Shown here: positions 52,201 to 62,000 of the stretch, in pieces | Position numbering within the stretch: the stretch's first letter is position 1 | How the letters are laid out: the number at the start of each line of letters is the position of its first letter | Assembly (NCBI GenBank): GCA_029948255.1 | Contig: JALIZF010001802.1 | Coordinates: forward strand, 583,001 to 647,000 | Length of the DNA: 64,000 nucleotides | Direction: 5' to 3' | Origin: Telmatactis stephensoni | Lineage: Eukaryota; Cnidaria; Anthozoa; Actiniaria; Isophelliidae | Program-made: the position numbers and the translations under genes | The notes under the pieces: model-generated | Databases searched by the model: none | What the model was told of the DNA's origin: nothing | The model's input: the letters and a program-made list of their open reading frames with translations, nothing else

Positions 52201-53146
52201 GGGGGCTGAGGGCCCCCTTATTTTTGAGAAGTTTTTGTTAAAGTTCTGATTTATATTGTCCAAGTGTTCTGGCCCCCTTTTTCTAAATTTCCCGGATCCA
52301 CCCCAGACAGCAGAAATTGTTAATAAGTTTATTGTATGTGAAATACCTATCCTATCAAATAGCTCTCCACCAGATGCATATTCAAGAAAGAGGTACTGTT
52401 TATTGCCTTCAGTTCTTTGTGCATAAAACCTGATCACATGGACGTCTAGCAGCATTTTGTGGATACAAATCTAAAACAAACACGCTCAGTTATGCAACAC
52501 TAATATCCATTGTTTCAATGATTTAATTATTCAAACAAAAAATGTAACTCCAAATAGAGTTTATTGGGTATTTTGCTATAAATTTTGTGCACAATATTAC
52601 AGAAGATATATTGTTTGAACAGCACCATCATATCTTATAATTGTACAACTTTCAAAGGTCTTCAAGCAATGCCTTGTAGTCAGACAGTGTGACGCTTTTA
52701 TTTGTCTGTCTGTTCTGAATGAATACAACATGATATGTCTCCATAAAACATTGTACATTCGACTTTGACACAGTACTTCACAGTTCATAGACTGGTATAA
52801 TTCTGTTCAAAGGTCATCACAGAAATGTGAGATAACCTCCCCAAGAAACTTTCGGTTGAACTTCTCACCTCTTTTCTGACATTATCGCTTGCGTCTTTGG
52901 CATCTTTCACTCGATCTAAATCAATAATTTTCACAGCTACGGCTTCTTGTAATTCCTTGTTTACTGCCAGCTTAACTCTAAAGATTAGACAAGGATGTGT
53001 CCGTTAAATGAAGTGAAAACTCAAAGATGGATCAAATCACAACAATCATAAACCTTGCACGTGTTTGAGTACTTCACAACTTACTCGCCATAAGCTCCTT
53101 CACCGAGTGTTTCTATAAAATCCCATCCTTCAACGAATGGAGACAT
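40228..53146 (-). CDS. CHEK1: Checkpoint kinase 1 (14 exons; apparent 1-bp insertion in exon 1)
   Basis: Ser/Thr kinase of the ATR DNA-damage and replication checkpoint. Exons: 53084-53146, 52869-52977, 52347-52470, 52068-52132, 51648-51717, 51039-51227, 50737-50841, 50373-50454, 48510-48547, 48232-48325, 42444-42624, 41268-41399, 40771-40869, 40228-40299 (stop TAA at 40228-40230). With exon 1 read as 62 bases the product is 473 residues (human 476). Visible are [26 protein letters not shown] and AGELPWDEP. The regulatory tail has two SQ sites in CHEK1-type context, ASQPEP (Ser321) and WFSQP (Ser351), matching human Ser317 and Ser345. The C-terminal KA1-like part follows ([34 protein letters not shown]). 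Exon 1 as given is 63 bases, which shifts the frame in the glycine loop (see findings). The intron 42625-48231 holds a 5 kb transposon. A possible minus-strand poly(A) signal is at 39942-39947. Confidence 0.94.
42924..43264 (+). repeat. Left cluster of TTGCGGAGGGGAA subterminal sites
   Basis: Four copies on the plus strand: a TTGTGGAGGGGAA variant at about 42924, then 43041-43053, 43238-43250 and 43252-43264. They lie between the left end of the element and the 3' end of the transposase gene. This is the arrangement expected of transposase-binding subterminal repeats. Confidence 0.7.
43600..46671 (-). CDS. Putative transposase with C-terminal Ulp1/SENP-type (C48) cysteine protease domain, 1023 aa
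   Basis: One uninterrupted reading frame without introns. Residues 1-150 are very basic ([22 protein letters not shown]), as expected for a DNA-binding N terminus. Around 240-295 there are Cys/His pairs ([15 protein letters not shown]) that could bind zinc. Residues about 393-508 hold the presumed nuclease core: [28 protein letters not shown] (Asp459) and [16 protein letters not shown] (Asp500). The DDE/D assignment is a guess. A Glu/Gln/Ser repeat (about 630-668) links to a Ulp1-like protease at about 740-900 with a full catalytic set: His811 (SHHWF), Asp828 (VLDSLP), Gln875 ([10 protein letters not shown]) and Cys881. The C terminus (about 930-1000) has [21 protein letters not shown] and FDWPRRNDI, a block I recall from other repeat-encoded animal proteins. 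I cannot name the superfamily with certainty. Confidence 0.8.
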   Translation of the reverse strand: MSSNTERSRKWREKIKKNATTYENYKRKDRERKKKSYAEKKRTMSTQEITKWRKKECLKKRLQAQKKKQDKILRIKTENARYTYKSPQSLGKAVNRVKKSLPKQDHKKTEVLSQVVYTLSPRKRKIVLQSCDAAVKRRKAEDSQRKIRSDAIDAKEIKLVEDFYKRDDISRMCAGKKDFVSVKTTNGRERRQKRFLLLNVNEVYELYKKEEQDTTIGRSKFASLRPQEVMPMSSQDQEVCVCRYHENINMILDGLRNKIPNVPRRSEDLLLQTVCSLDNVKCVERKCKTCEIAKPLDELFKDIDEDKEISYYQWETCEDERVRKLKTECTAADAKEELVQKLGPFGRHVYNTQRQFSELKHLKESLKTGEVITQEDFAENFQIKYQREVMAAHWSNDTVTLFTVVVYFKNEKGDLEHRSYGVISDDLRHDKQSIYAFNKAILEEVKQITPVTTVHYWSDGPSSQFKNRFNLVNLLFHEQDFGAKATWNFWETAHGKGPMDGVGAEVKRAVWRSILQGKDVVSDAHDFFMVAQKVCKKIHLLYVSQADVDTQSKKLTQRWENCKQIPRTHEIHFASRVDSTTIKVAKNSQFLQKDQCREHVIIVDKDPTEMPKMPSEPSSPIIPTSDSEDSEEQEQSEEKEQSEQEEQSEKEEQSEQEEQSEGKEQSKEEKNEDDTQRETLNVHVEHGLPPLDLLTTIHPSTFQLPSFLKPMIDCISLGKISFEGSGLVNNSDLTSLYGNGTTSEDKWVSNFIIDQYLELLKKGQVQLEVIPWEKFEKGVGAVPAPQILKGMKNPLLQDLVLVPCNIGASHHWFLLAVQPQLQRMMVLDSLPSTTTKPTAYKAIEKMVGLLKEIDISLRIEEWSFYSNKPGDIPSQTNGYDCGIFTCMYARSLADVNTTIFPNCESSLAVRSYMILELHRNAIQPMPPQMFEVGEYYAVDFVKSFYFGRVLHINDEIITFKYLHPVRLGKDGHNLFDWPRRNDIAEAHVSCVFYGPIHLQGNSPFTVMELDQVKRVFLHYSLKR
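47063..47427 (-). repeat. Right cluster of TTGCGGAGGGGAA subterminal sites
   Basis: Three copies are inverted relative to the left cluster (47063-47075, 47081-47093, 47415-47427) and one is in plus orientation (47251-47263). They sit between the transposase start and the right end. With the left cluster they make eight sites in one 5 kb element. Confidence 0.7.
49570..49610. repeat. 41-bp palindrome, part of a MITE shared with 57.4 kb
   Basis: CCGCCATATTGGTGTACA pairs with TGTACTAA-type arm TACACCAACATGGCGG. A related palindrome (TCCACCATGTCGGTGTACA) is at 57397-57440 inside the element at 56779. The element end GATGACGTCACATG...CCAAGAAT is near 49920-49945. The left limit was not found. It lies in CHEK1 intron 48548-50372. 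Confidence 0.55.
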
Positions 53147-53587
53147 ATTGATCTAGCAACTGTCATACCATCGGTTCTATATCCTTAAAGATCTGCGCTT
53201 GCATCAAGGTAGAATCACCATCGCTAGATTACACGTTCTTTCCTCCGGATCAAGCAACACGAAATGTTTCCCGCGTTTTTTTGGAAACAATGACCACGTG
53301 ACTTGAGTAATAACACAGGTAACCCACGTACAAGTCAGCGTTAATCTGTGTAGTGTCAATCGACTGAGATATGTGGTAAGTAGTCTAAAGAAATGAAAGT
53401 GAAGTGTTGTTTGTGCCTTTCTGACCTAGCATTTCGATAGACTTTTTATTTACACGTCATTTGATTTAAACACTGCTGGGCTACCTGCCCGCGGGGGGGG
53501 GGGGGGGGGGGGTACTTGACCAGGATTTGGGTGGGGATGTTCCGCTGGGGCCGGGCTACCTGTGGTAGCGCTGAACATTTATCCAAT
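53147..53587. promoter_or_regulatory. Divergent promoter region between CHEK1 and NIT2, with E2F-like site and E-box
   Basis: The CHEK1 and NIT2 start codons are separated by only 441 bp, head to head. TTTCCCGCG at 53267-53275 fits the E2F/DP consensus, which suits CHEK1, a known E2F-responsive S-phase gene in animals. CACGTG at 53295-53300 is a canonical E-box. The NIT2 side carries a 20-base G run (53493-53512) and a short GGGCTACC-type palindrome near 53550. The sites are visible; their use is inferred. Confidence 0.5.
53493..53512. repeat. Poly-G tract, 20 bases
   Basis: An uninterrupted G run 76 bp before the NIT2 start codon. Length may be polymorphic or mis-assembled. It could form a G-quadruplex in the shared promoter. 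Confidence 0.9.
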
Positions 53588-56500
53588 ATGGCGGCTTCTT
53601 GTGAGTGAAATATTTCTTTTTTTGCTAGATACTAGGCCGTTATAACTATAGTTTTATGTAAAACAGAGTTTCATTCATGCTGTTTATATGTTCAAGGTTT
53701 TCGTTTAGGACTGGTTCAGTTAGCCGTGACAGCAAACAAGGCTCAAAATCTTCTCAGGGCGAGAGACAAAATCAAGGAAGCAGTTGCACATGGAGCGAAA
53801 GTTGTCGCACTACCGGTACGTTAACTTAATTTATATTTAACTTTTTTACCAATCGATAAATTTTTACCTTAGATCTATTTAGATATTTATATATATAGCT
53901 AATTCAATTAACGTTGTCGCTGAAAAAAGCCTAAAGCCTATAAAAGCTTTTAGAGCGGAATCCTGAAAAATGTTTATCACCGTGACATCATTACAATAAA
54001 AAACTCACTGTATGCTTTGCAAATTCTACAACTTGGACACATATTCCTTAATTTCTCAGATAGCCTACAGCGGAGTTTGTTAGTACACAAAAGATATTTG
54101 AAAGGTTTTAGCCTTTAGGCTTTTTTTCAGGACAACGTTAATTGAAATAGCTATATATCAGTTATTATTACTGTCATGTGTTACCCTCGGTAAATAAAGT
54201 TAACTTTTACTTAAAGCTTACTTAAAGTTTTGAGGTTACTGAACAAACAGAACAGTCTTTGTAGTGGGCGACCCTATATCGCGGAATGGCGGAATGACGG
54301 AATGGCGGAAAACACCTCCAAATCCTAAAAGGCGGAACGACGGAAAATGCCCCCAAATACTAAAACGCGGAATCAACAAAATCACAAAAATTAAAGACAA
54401 ATTTAAAAAAACTAAACTAATATAAACGTATCTACGCATAGCTAGTTTAATTGTATATGTTTGGGCATAAAGTTTGATTATGAAAAGTGAAACGAGAAGA
54501 TAAATCATTCTGATCTTTTTTACTTGAATATTTCGACTACTAACTGTAGTCATCTTCTGCAATGTAAATTACACTTTGCTAGCTAATTTAAAAGAGTTAA
54601 TGTCACTGATTGTCCTTGCTCATTTAAGCTTGGCCGAGTTTTCTTAATGAACAATGCCTCTGAAATTTTTCTTCACAAGCTACCAAAGAAGAAAAATTTC
54701 AGAGGCATTGTTCATTAAGAAAACTCGGCCAAGCTTAAATGAGCAAGGACAATCAGTGACATTAACTCTTTTAAATTAGCTAGCAAAGTGTAATTTACAT
54801 TGCAGAAGATGACTACAGTTAGTAGTCGAAATATTCAAGTAAAAAAGATCAGAATGATTTATCTTCTCGTTTCACTTTTCATAATAGCTAGACAAGTTTA
54901 GTTTTGATTATTGTATCATCAGTTACACTTGGCGTTTAGTTCATTCACGCCACTGATGTTATATTTAGACTTCCGCCGGTTTTTTTTTACTGAATCGAAA
55001 GATATTGATTGTTTAGAAACATGAGAACCTAACTGCTCATTACGATTAATGATAAGAAATATACTCTAGAAATAAATGATCATTTATCCTCAATCCTCAA
55101 CATTGACAATTATGTATTTTATTCCTTCTTTTCTTTCTTCCTCTCCTCATTCATTAATTCATTTACATTCATCCATCCTTCCGTTTATTTATCAAGTGAT
55201 AAATTCATTAATTCACGATTATGCAAATTATGTCACTCACTCACTTTCCTGTAAACTTCTGGTCTGTAAAACTAGCTTTACTTCCTTTTTCCCGATAATA
55301 CGATACGGTGCTAAGTTCCGTTACAATAATTTTCATCAATTTGTTCCTACAGTATAGTACTCGAGAAGTTTTGAACGTAATGTAACTGTTGTAGATTTGT
55401 GTACAAGCAACAATTTTTAGGCACATGATCTCAGCTCGGTAAAAATTGCTCAGTAATACAAGTTTTTGATATGACCCTCAACTTACCTCGTGCTCTACAC
55501 GGGTCTACACTCCGCGAAGATTGTACGTGTCGGATGTTAGGCGAAAATGCGAACGGATAATTTCTCATTCCTTGCCACATTTTGTATTGAACTACTCTCA
55601 GCTCCCTCATGCAGCTTGGAATAAATTTCATCGCATCGCTCCTTTGAGCTGTTTGACACTCCAAGGACGTAAAAGCCTTTCTGAATGGACATTGTCTCGT
55701 CGTCAAGCAACTCAAATTATTCACTTTTTTATATTTTCATATTTTTCATTTTTTGTTTACTATTTTTTTGCAACATAGTTCAAATTTCTCATTTTATTGC
55801 TATTTTTTATTTGTTTGAATTAGTTTTGTGATTTTGTTGATTCCGCGTTTTAGTATTTGGGGGTATTTTCCGTCGTTCCACCTTTTAGGATTTGGAGGTG
55901 TTTTCCGCCATTCCGTCATTCCACGATATAGGGTCGCCCCTTTGTAGTCACATCTGGACTCATTGGCTCTTTGTTAAATGACTAATTAAATTCAAAAATA
56001 ATTTTCTTCTTTTTACTAATACAACAATGTCATGCACTGTTTCATAATATTAAACACTTTTCAATTGTTGCTGACTCACTAGTGCCCGGACTTCCCATGG
56101 ACAAGCGAATGTTCTTTAATAAAAGTGCACACGCTCAAATGCACGTGGAGTAGCAAGGGTCCCGAACTACTATAAATGTAAAAAAAAATGTAAATGCTTT
56201 GTTTATAGTGGAAGAGCACTTAGCTATCCAGCTAGTTTCCAGGCACTCCACTGAAATAATCACAACTAAATAATGTAAATCAAACATAAAGTGTTTAAGA
56301 ATCCCAACTGGCAAGGAGGCAAACCAGTTGGCTATATAACAAGCATGGCCGAGAAACTGAATTTGAACTAATCGAAATCGGAACAAATCCAGTCTCAGCT
56401 AGTGGCCAGAGCGGGTATCGAACCTGGGACCGCTAGATTGCGAGACCAACGCTTGACCACTCGGCCATGCTGCCTCCTACATACCATTATTATATAACGA

Positions 56501-59500
56501 TGACGTAATTTTACCATATAAGGATGAGAGAACTAAGCAAATATGAGGCCGTATTATATGCCGTATTACATAGTTGAAAACTGGTTGGCCATATTTTACA
56601 TAAAACAATCAGAGAATAGGAAACTAAGAAGCATTTATATAATAAATCCTTTATTAGATATTTTCTTGTGTATTACGGGCTGACATTTTACTCATCGCTC
56701 AAAGGCTCGGCAAAATACATACGCGACTCGTAAAATATCAGCCCGTAATACACAAGAAAACATCTAATAAGTGGTATGTATTCTTGGGTTGCACGTGACG
56801 TCATCAAAAAGCTAAAATCTAAACTATTCATCACACGAAACTGCTTTCCTAGATATTTTATTTATATCATTAAGAAAAGTTCTCACACAAAAAACTGAGT
56901 TCTTTCGATGAATGGTTTTCAATTTATTGCAAGTCAATTTCTGTCACGCAACACTGTCACATATATCATAAAGATGCAGAAATATACCTATTTCAAAAAA
57001 GGTTGTCACCGCTAAGAGCGATAGGCGATAGGAAATAGGTCATTCCAAGACCGCAAAGCACTATTGATTTCTAATTGATTTACATATGAATAGCCAAATA
57101 TTTGATGGAAGAGTGTAAAGAAAGATATAGGATGGCTTAATTAAGAAATCAATAGTGCTTTGCAGTCTTGGAATGCCCTATTACCTATCGCCTATCGCTC
57201 TTAGCGGTGACAACCTTTTTTGAAATAGGTGTATACAACCTCGTTCCCAGGGCCCTAGTTGAGAAATATAGCAAATGTGATTCAAATCGTACGACTTTAA
57301 CTTTGTAAGTGATAAATAAGTTTGTTTTGGTGAATATTTGCATAGAAAACATGAATTATAGTGCTATTAACGTGATTTTTGTCCTTCATGTTACTGTCCA
57401 CCATGTCGGTGTACAAAGGTTGTGCACCAAGATGGTGGACCCATACATTTCACACCAAACAATGAAGATATTTGATTGCTCGTATCTCATTATCAAAATA
57501 TTCTTTACAAACCTTCAACTGCTTTTTTTGATGCAAGACATTTTATTCAAAAATATTCTATATTAAGCCCGAAAAAATTTTATGATGACGTCAGTGCAAC
57601 CCAAGAAATAGCATATCATAGCAGATGTAAATAAAAGTTTAGATAAACTATACTAACCGATAAACTAACTGAAATGAGCCATTCCATTATAACCTCCTAG
57701 GCCTCCTAACAAAATAACAAATCTTGTAGCCCTTGAAGAACTTGCAGCAAAAATCCAGGAGGGAGGGAATAGAAATTAAATGGAATAGCCCAGTACATAG
57801 TGTACAATGATTTGTGTTTTTTCCCCTCCAGGAATGCTTCAATTCACCTTATGGTACTTCCTACTTTGCTGACTATGCAGAGGAAATCCCTGGGGAAAGT
57901 TCCAAAATGCTCTCTGAGGTTGCCAAGGAAACAGGGGTATATATCATAGGGGGCTCTATTCCTGAAAGGGACAGTAATGGTAAACTATACAACACCTCCT
58001 TGTCTTATGGCCCCTCTGGTGACTTGTTAGGGAAACACAGAAAGGTAGTGCACCTATCAAAATAATGTATGATGATTATTATAATATAATTACACATTAA
58101 AAAGGCTAAGAGTGGTCTCTACGTAGTGTTAAGTTGGCTTAATTCTAAAGAGTCTTTTTAACATTCCTGTGTCAATACTATCCCCTCCCTCCTCAATCCA
58201 TCCATATCCCCACTGCCAGTATAATTGTTTGAGTCATTTAAGATTGAGTGCGTACTTCTAAGCAGAGTAATTTAACATTGGTTCATCTAGGTATCATAAT
58301 GCAGCCACATAATTGTGTTGTCTTATCAGATCAGGCAATACTTGAGGAGCGACAGATTTAACATGGCTGCATAGAAGACTATATACTAACAGTTGTTAGG
58401 GTCATCATCAAAATACTCAAATACTTTGTTGTTGATGTTTTTGATTCAAATGAATATGGCTTCCTGTGGTAATAGGCAAACAAAGATTGCATTTTGTTGT
58501 AAAAGTTGAAATAAAGATTATAGATCAAGCTTTATAGCATTTTGCTTTAGGGTTTGAAAAAACTCTTGCCCTTCAGTCTCCTGAGAATTGTAAGGCTTTC
58601 AAGCTCAGTCACCACAATGCAATGCAATGCAATGCAATGCAATACAATGCAATGCAATGCAATGCAATGCAATACAATGCAATGCAATACAATAAAGGTT
58701 TATTCCAGATGCAACTAAAAATTGTGTTACAGATATGATAAAAGCTTAAAGCAAGTACGTTACTATAGCAAAATAGATAATAGGCATCTAGAAAGGAAGT
58801 TTTGAGGTTATCCCTATATGAAAACTCCCTGAAAAATGCAACAACAAATATACAAGCAAGCAAATTAACTATAAAAATATACATTTGTGCAAAAGATTAA
58901 ATAAATGAATGTAATAAATTTAATAACTGATTATAAGAAAGAAAGGAAAAAAAATCCTAGCAGTGATATTTATTCAGATTCAGTCAGATTTTATAATTGA
59001 CTTTGTAGTAGTGGTTCATAATTCTCAGAAATAGAATGCAAAAATCCTTCAAACTGTATCCAATCCCTTGTTGATAAAATGTAAATTTACAACACATTGT
59101 TTTCTTCAAAACTTGTTTCATATTCCAGGTTCACCTGTTTGATATTGATGTTCCTGGTAAAATAAGATTCCAGGAGTCAGAAGTCTTGTCGCCAGGCAAC
59201 AGCCTCACAGTTATTGATACAGGTAAGGTTACTTGATAAGAAATTATGTGATGACCTATGATGATTATTGCTGGGTTTCATCCATTCCTTTGGGATTCAA
59301 AAGACAAAGAAGTGGTAGCCATGTTGGATGAACAAACAACAGACTCTAATGAGAAATCTTTTGTTGAAGTTCATCCAAGACGTCACATGCAATCCAAGAA
59401 ATAGCAAAATAGAGATTGCCTCTCATACCCAGGCTAATGATTGTTGTTTGTACATTACTATGCAAATACATTTGTCACAGTTTTCACGTTGTAACATTTG

Positions 59501-61657
59501 GCATGCTTTTAGAGTTTTGCAAGATTGGTGTTGCAATATGTTATGACATGCGATTTGCTGAGCTAGCACAGCTGTACGCCAAAAAAGGTGAATGTGAAAT
59601 ATATGAAAAAGATTTTAAAACAAAGTCGCTTGGTGTATTGCTGTAATAATAATTAATAATTTCCTAATATTTATCATAGACTGTAAATTGATTGTCTATC
59701 CTGGAGCTTTCAACATGACAACTGGTCCTGCTCACTGGGAACTTCTGCTCAGAGCAAGGTAATAATTCCTAACCTGTGTGTTCTCAAACCACAGGGGCTA
59801 ATGGCTGAACAAGTGTTTGGGATACCTGTGGTCATGGTCGATTTATTTGTTCAATTAACATTTGCAGTTTAAAACTCATTCCCGGCCTATGGCTTGGGCA
59901 GGAGTAATAATGAACTAGAACACTAATCAACAGTTAAAGTTAATTGAGCACTTAATTAGCACTATTCGAGCCCTAAATCAAACATACATGTCATAAGGAA
60001 CAACTCTATCAAAGCCCATACATTTCTATATATTTGACCATGACCACAGGTAACCCAAACACTTGCACAGCCATTGGCACCTGTGTTCAAACCCCTAATG
60101 CAATGCCATTGCTCTCAGTGAATGCCAATTGACTGAATTTCCTTTCTTTCCCCATGATGAATTTCAGAGCTCTTGATAACCAGGTACGTTGTAACTTAAA
60201 CACCATTGTATTTGTAGAGATTATTGGACCATAAAACAATCAAAGTAAGTCTAATAAGAAGATGTCAGATGATCATCATAATTGTGGATTTCATCTGATT
60301 TTCAGCTTTATGCAGCTGCTGTTTCTCCTGCAAGAGATGAAAAAGCAACTTACATAGCATGGGGGCATAGTTCAATAGTCAATCCTTGGTAATATATTTA
60401 CTGGTTCATAGCATTGCTCTTCACAGTAATTGTCATTGTCCAAAATGCAAACACAACAGAAAAACTCTACATTGTATATTGTATAATGTTCAATCCTTTA
60501 TTCTTCATTTCCTTCCATTCCATTTCAATTTCTCTCTATTCATTTGGTTGATTTTAGGGGAGAAGTGAAATCCAAAGCGGACCACACTGAACAGATCATA
60601 TATTGTGATATTGGTAAGCCTTCACTCAACTATTTCAATTGTTACTTATAAGTCTTTCTTCTACACTGTGACATGAAACTTTAAGGTATCAGGATACATA
60701 AAGCACATAAGGCTTTATAGTCTTTTATTAAGAAACTATAACTTTCTGAAATTTGAATAAATGTAGTTGTCAAATATTCTCTGATATTATTAGGTTTTGC
60801 ACTGCAGGGCATTAGTAGTGAAATTCACATGTAATCAAATAATTTGATTACACATGACTCCATAAAACTGATTGATAAACTTTGGCATAGGTTTGTGACT
60901 AAAGGAAAATAAAATATCAGAAATCTCAGGCAGCTTTGTTTAGATCATTATAGACAATGTGTCAAATTGCTTTTAACTTAAATTCCGTGTGTAATCAAAC
61001 TATTTTGAATACAACAGGGTCAAATTTCACTTTTACCCCTAACATTTTCTACAATAAAAAACCTAATAATGAAAAAAGCATATTTGAAAGCTGTATTGCA
61101 TTCAGAAAATGTGTACTACGTTCTTCATAAAATATTGCAAAGCCAACATGCTTTTGAAGTCTAAAGACATAGGGATCCTAGATGTATCCTGATACCTCAA
61201 CTTGAACATAAATTCTGCTGCTTGGCTTCTTGCTTAATTCTTGCTCAATATCAATTAATGAATACTTTAATTTCTGTCTACCAAACTCTCTTTTCTTTCC
61301 CTTTATTTCATTTCCTTTCTTTTCCTTTCCTTTGGACCTTTCTTTTCATTTTAAATGTCTTTACTTATCCTTTTCGTTTTTCTTTTCATTTTCTTCAACA
61401 TAATTCAACATTTTATTAATAACAATCCCACATAAAATTATATGGCCACACAAAATAGATAATGCAATAAATTATTTATTACACTGCATCGGTTTTCACA
61501 TGACACTACCCTACAAGGCTTGGAACATTAAAATGTCATGTCATGTTGATTTCTTTTAATGCTAGATCTCGACTATCTGAATCAAGTACGAGGACAAGTT
61601 CCTGTTCAGTTCCAAAAAAGAAATGACATCTATAAAGTGGAATGTCTGCAACAATGA
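53588..61657 (+). CDS. NIT2: Omega-amidase, nitrilase family (complete, 10 exons)
   Basis: Hydrolyses alpha-ketoglutaramate and alpha-ketosuccinamate to 2-oxoacids plus ammonia, repairing glutamine and asparagine transamination products. Exons: 53588-53600 (13 nt), 53697-53815, 57832-58044, 59129-59222, 59513-59587, 59680-59758, 60168-60183 (16 nt), 60306-60388, 60558-60613, 61566-61657 (stop TGA at 61655-61657). All phases agree, giving 279 residues (human 276). Nitrilase catalytic residues are in place: Glu45 in PECFNSPYG, Lys in LGKHRK (about 112-115) and nucleophile Cys156 in [12 protein letters not shown]. Other family blocks are [35 protein letters not shown] and [14 protein letters not shown]. 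The first exon carries only four full codons (MAAS). The first ATG was chosen because it splices in phase to FRLGLVQL. Intron 2 (53816-57831) is a transposon sink. Confidence 0.95.
54266..55939. mobile_element. MULE-like non-autonomous transposon with 9-bp target duplication
   Basis: Long inverted termini (about 130 bp) start GGGCGACCCTATATCG and contain repeated CGGAATGNCGGA. CTTTGTAGT flanks it at 54257-54265 and 55940-55948. Nine-base duplications with long termini are typical of Mutator-like elements. I recognise no transposase in the interior. It lies in NIT2 intron 2. Confidence 0.8.
54478..54884. repeat. Perfect 197-bp inverted repeat with 13-base loop, nested in the MULE-like element
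   Basis: The arms 54478-54674 and 54688-54884 are exact reverse complements as far as I can compare base by base. The loop is 54675-54687 (ACAAGCTACCAAA). A transcript across it would fold into a very long hairpin. Confidence 0.9.
56270..56478 (-). mobile_element. tRNA-derived SINE, second copy of the family at 31088
   Basis: The minus strand carries GGAGGCAGCATGGCCGAGTG (A-box region) and CCAGGTTCGATACCCGC (B box), well preserved here. It continues to CTTGCCAGTTGGGATTC, with a shortened tail. It lies in NIT2 intron 2. Confidence 0.75.
56651..56770. repeat. 120-bp inverted repeat
   Basis: TTATTAGATATTTTCTTGTG...GGGCTGACATTTTAC is mirrored in the right half, with arms of about 41 bp and few mismatches. 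It looks like a solo MITE. Confidence 0.7.
56779..57609. mobile_element. MITE with TTCTTGGGTTGCAC termini, containing another MITE
   Basis: The left end TTCTTGGGTTGCACGTGACG and right end GACGTCAGTGCAACCCAAGA are inverted. Related ends appear near 49.92 kb and 59.38-59.40 kb. The interior holds the nested 56986-57230 element. Ends are approximate. Confidence 0.6.
56986..57230. mobile_element. MITE with about 75-bp arms, nested in the element at 56779
   Basis: ACCTATTTCAAAAAAGGTTG...GCGATAGGCGATAGG is mirrored at the right end. Pieces of the same family flank the insertion at 61720-62000. Confidence 0.75.
58615..58694. repeat. (CAATG)n pentamer repeat
   Basis: About 15 units of AATGC/AATAC followed by AATAAAGGTTTATTCCAG, probably the tail of a retroelement. 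It lies in NIT2 intron 3. Confidence 0.85.
60684..61197. mobile_element. MITE in the NIT2 intron before the last exon
   Basis: AGGTATCAGGATACAT at the left mirrors ATGTATCCTGATACCT at the right. A palindromic AATCAAATAATTTGATT lies inside. Confidence 0.65.
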
Positions 61658-61719
61658 ACACCAACACTAAGGAATATAGATAGCATTAGAGTGAATGCCA
61701 TACACCTATTTCAAAAAAG

Positions 61720-62000
61720 CAGTGCTGTCAACTCTCCCGGATAAGCCGAGAGTCTCAAGATTTTGGACCGTATCTCCCGGTCTCAAGATTAGAGGCTCAA
61801 ATCTCCCGGATAATCGCTCGAATCCTAAAATCGCGGCCATTTGAACTAAAATATCGTCATCTTTCTTGAAACATCTTTGTTCCCTCCTTCCCCCCCCCCT
61901 CCCCCCCCTCCCCCACCTCCCCCACCTCCCCCACTGAGCGTGAAAATCAAGGAAAAAATTTGATCTCCAGATACGAAAGCCTTGAGGGTTGACAGCCCTG
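61720..62000. mobile_element. hAT-like MITE inserted in an older MITE, after the NIT2 stop
   Basis: CAGTGCTGTCAACTCTC at the left mirrors GGTTGACAGCCCTG at the right. AAAAAG flanks it (61714-61719, 62001-62006). The flanks join to ACCTATTTCAAAAAAGGTTG, the end of the family at 56986. The interior has a C-rich run (61888-61934). It lies about 60 bp after the NIT2 stop, so it is probably in the 3' UTR. A possible AATAAA is at 62214-62219. Confidence 0.65.

Noticed and set aside
55521..55778. Possible MULE transposase remnant
   Set aside because: The 85-aa frame shows no DDE or zinc motif I can recognise; too weak to call.
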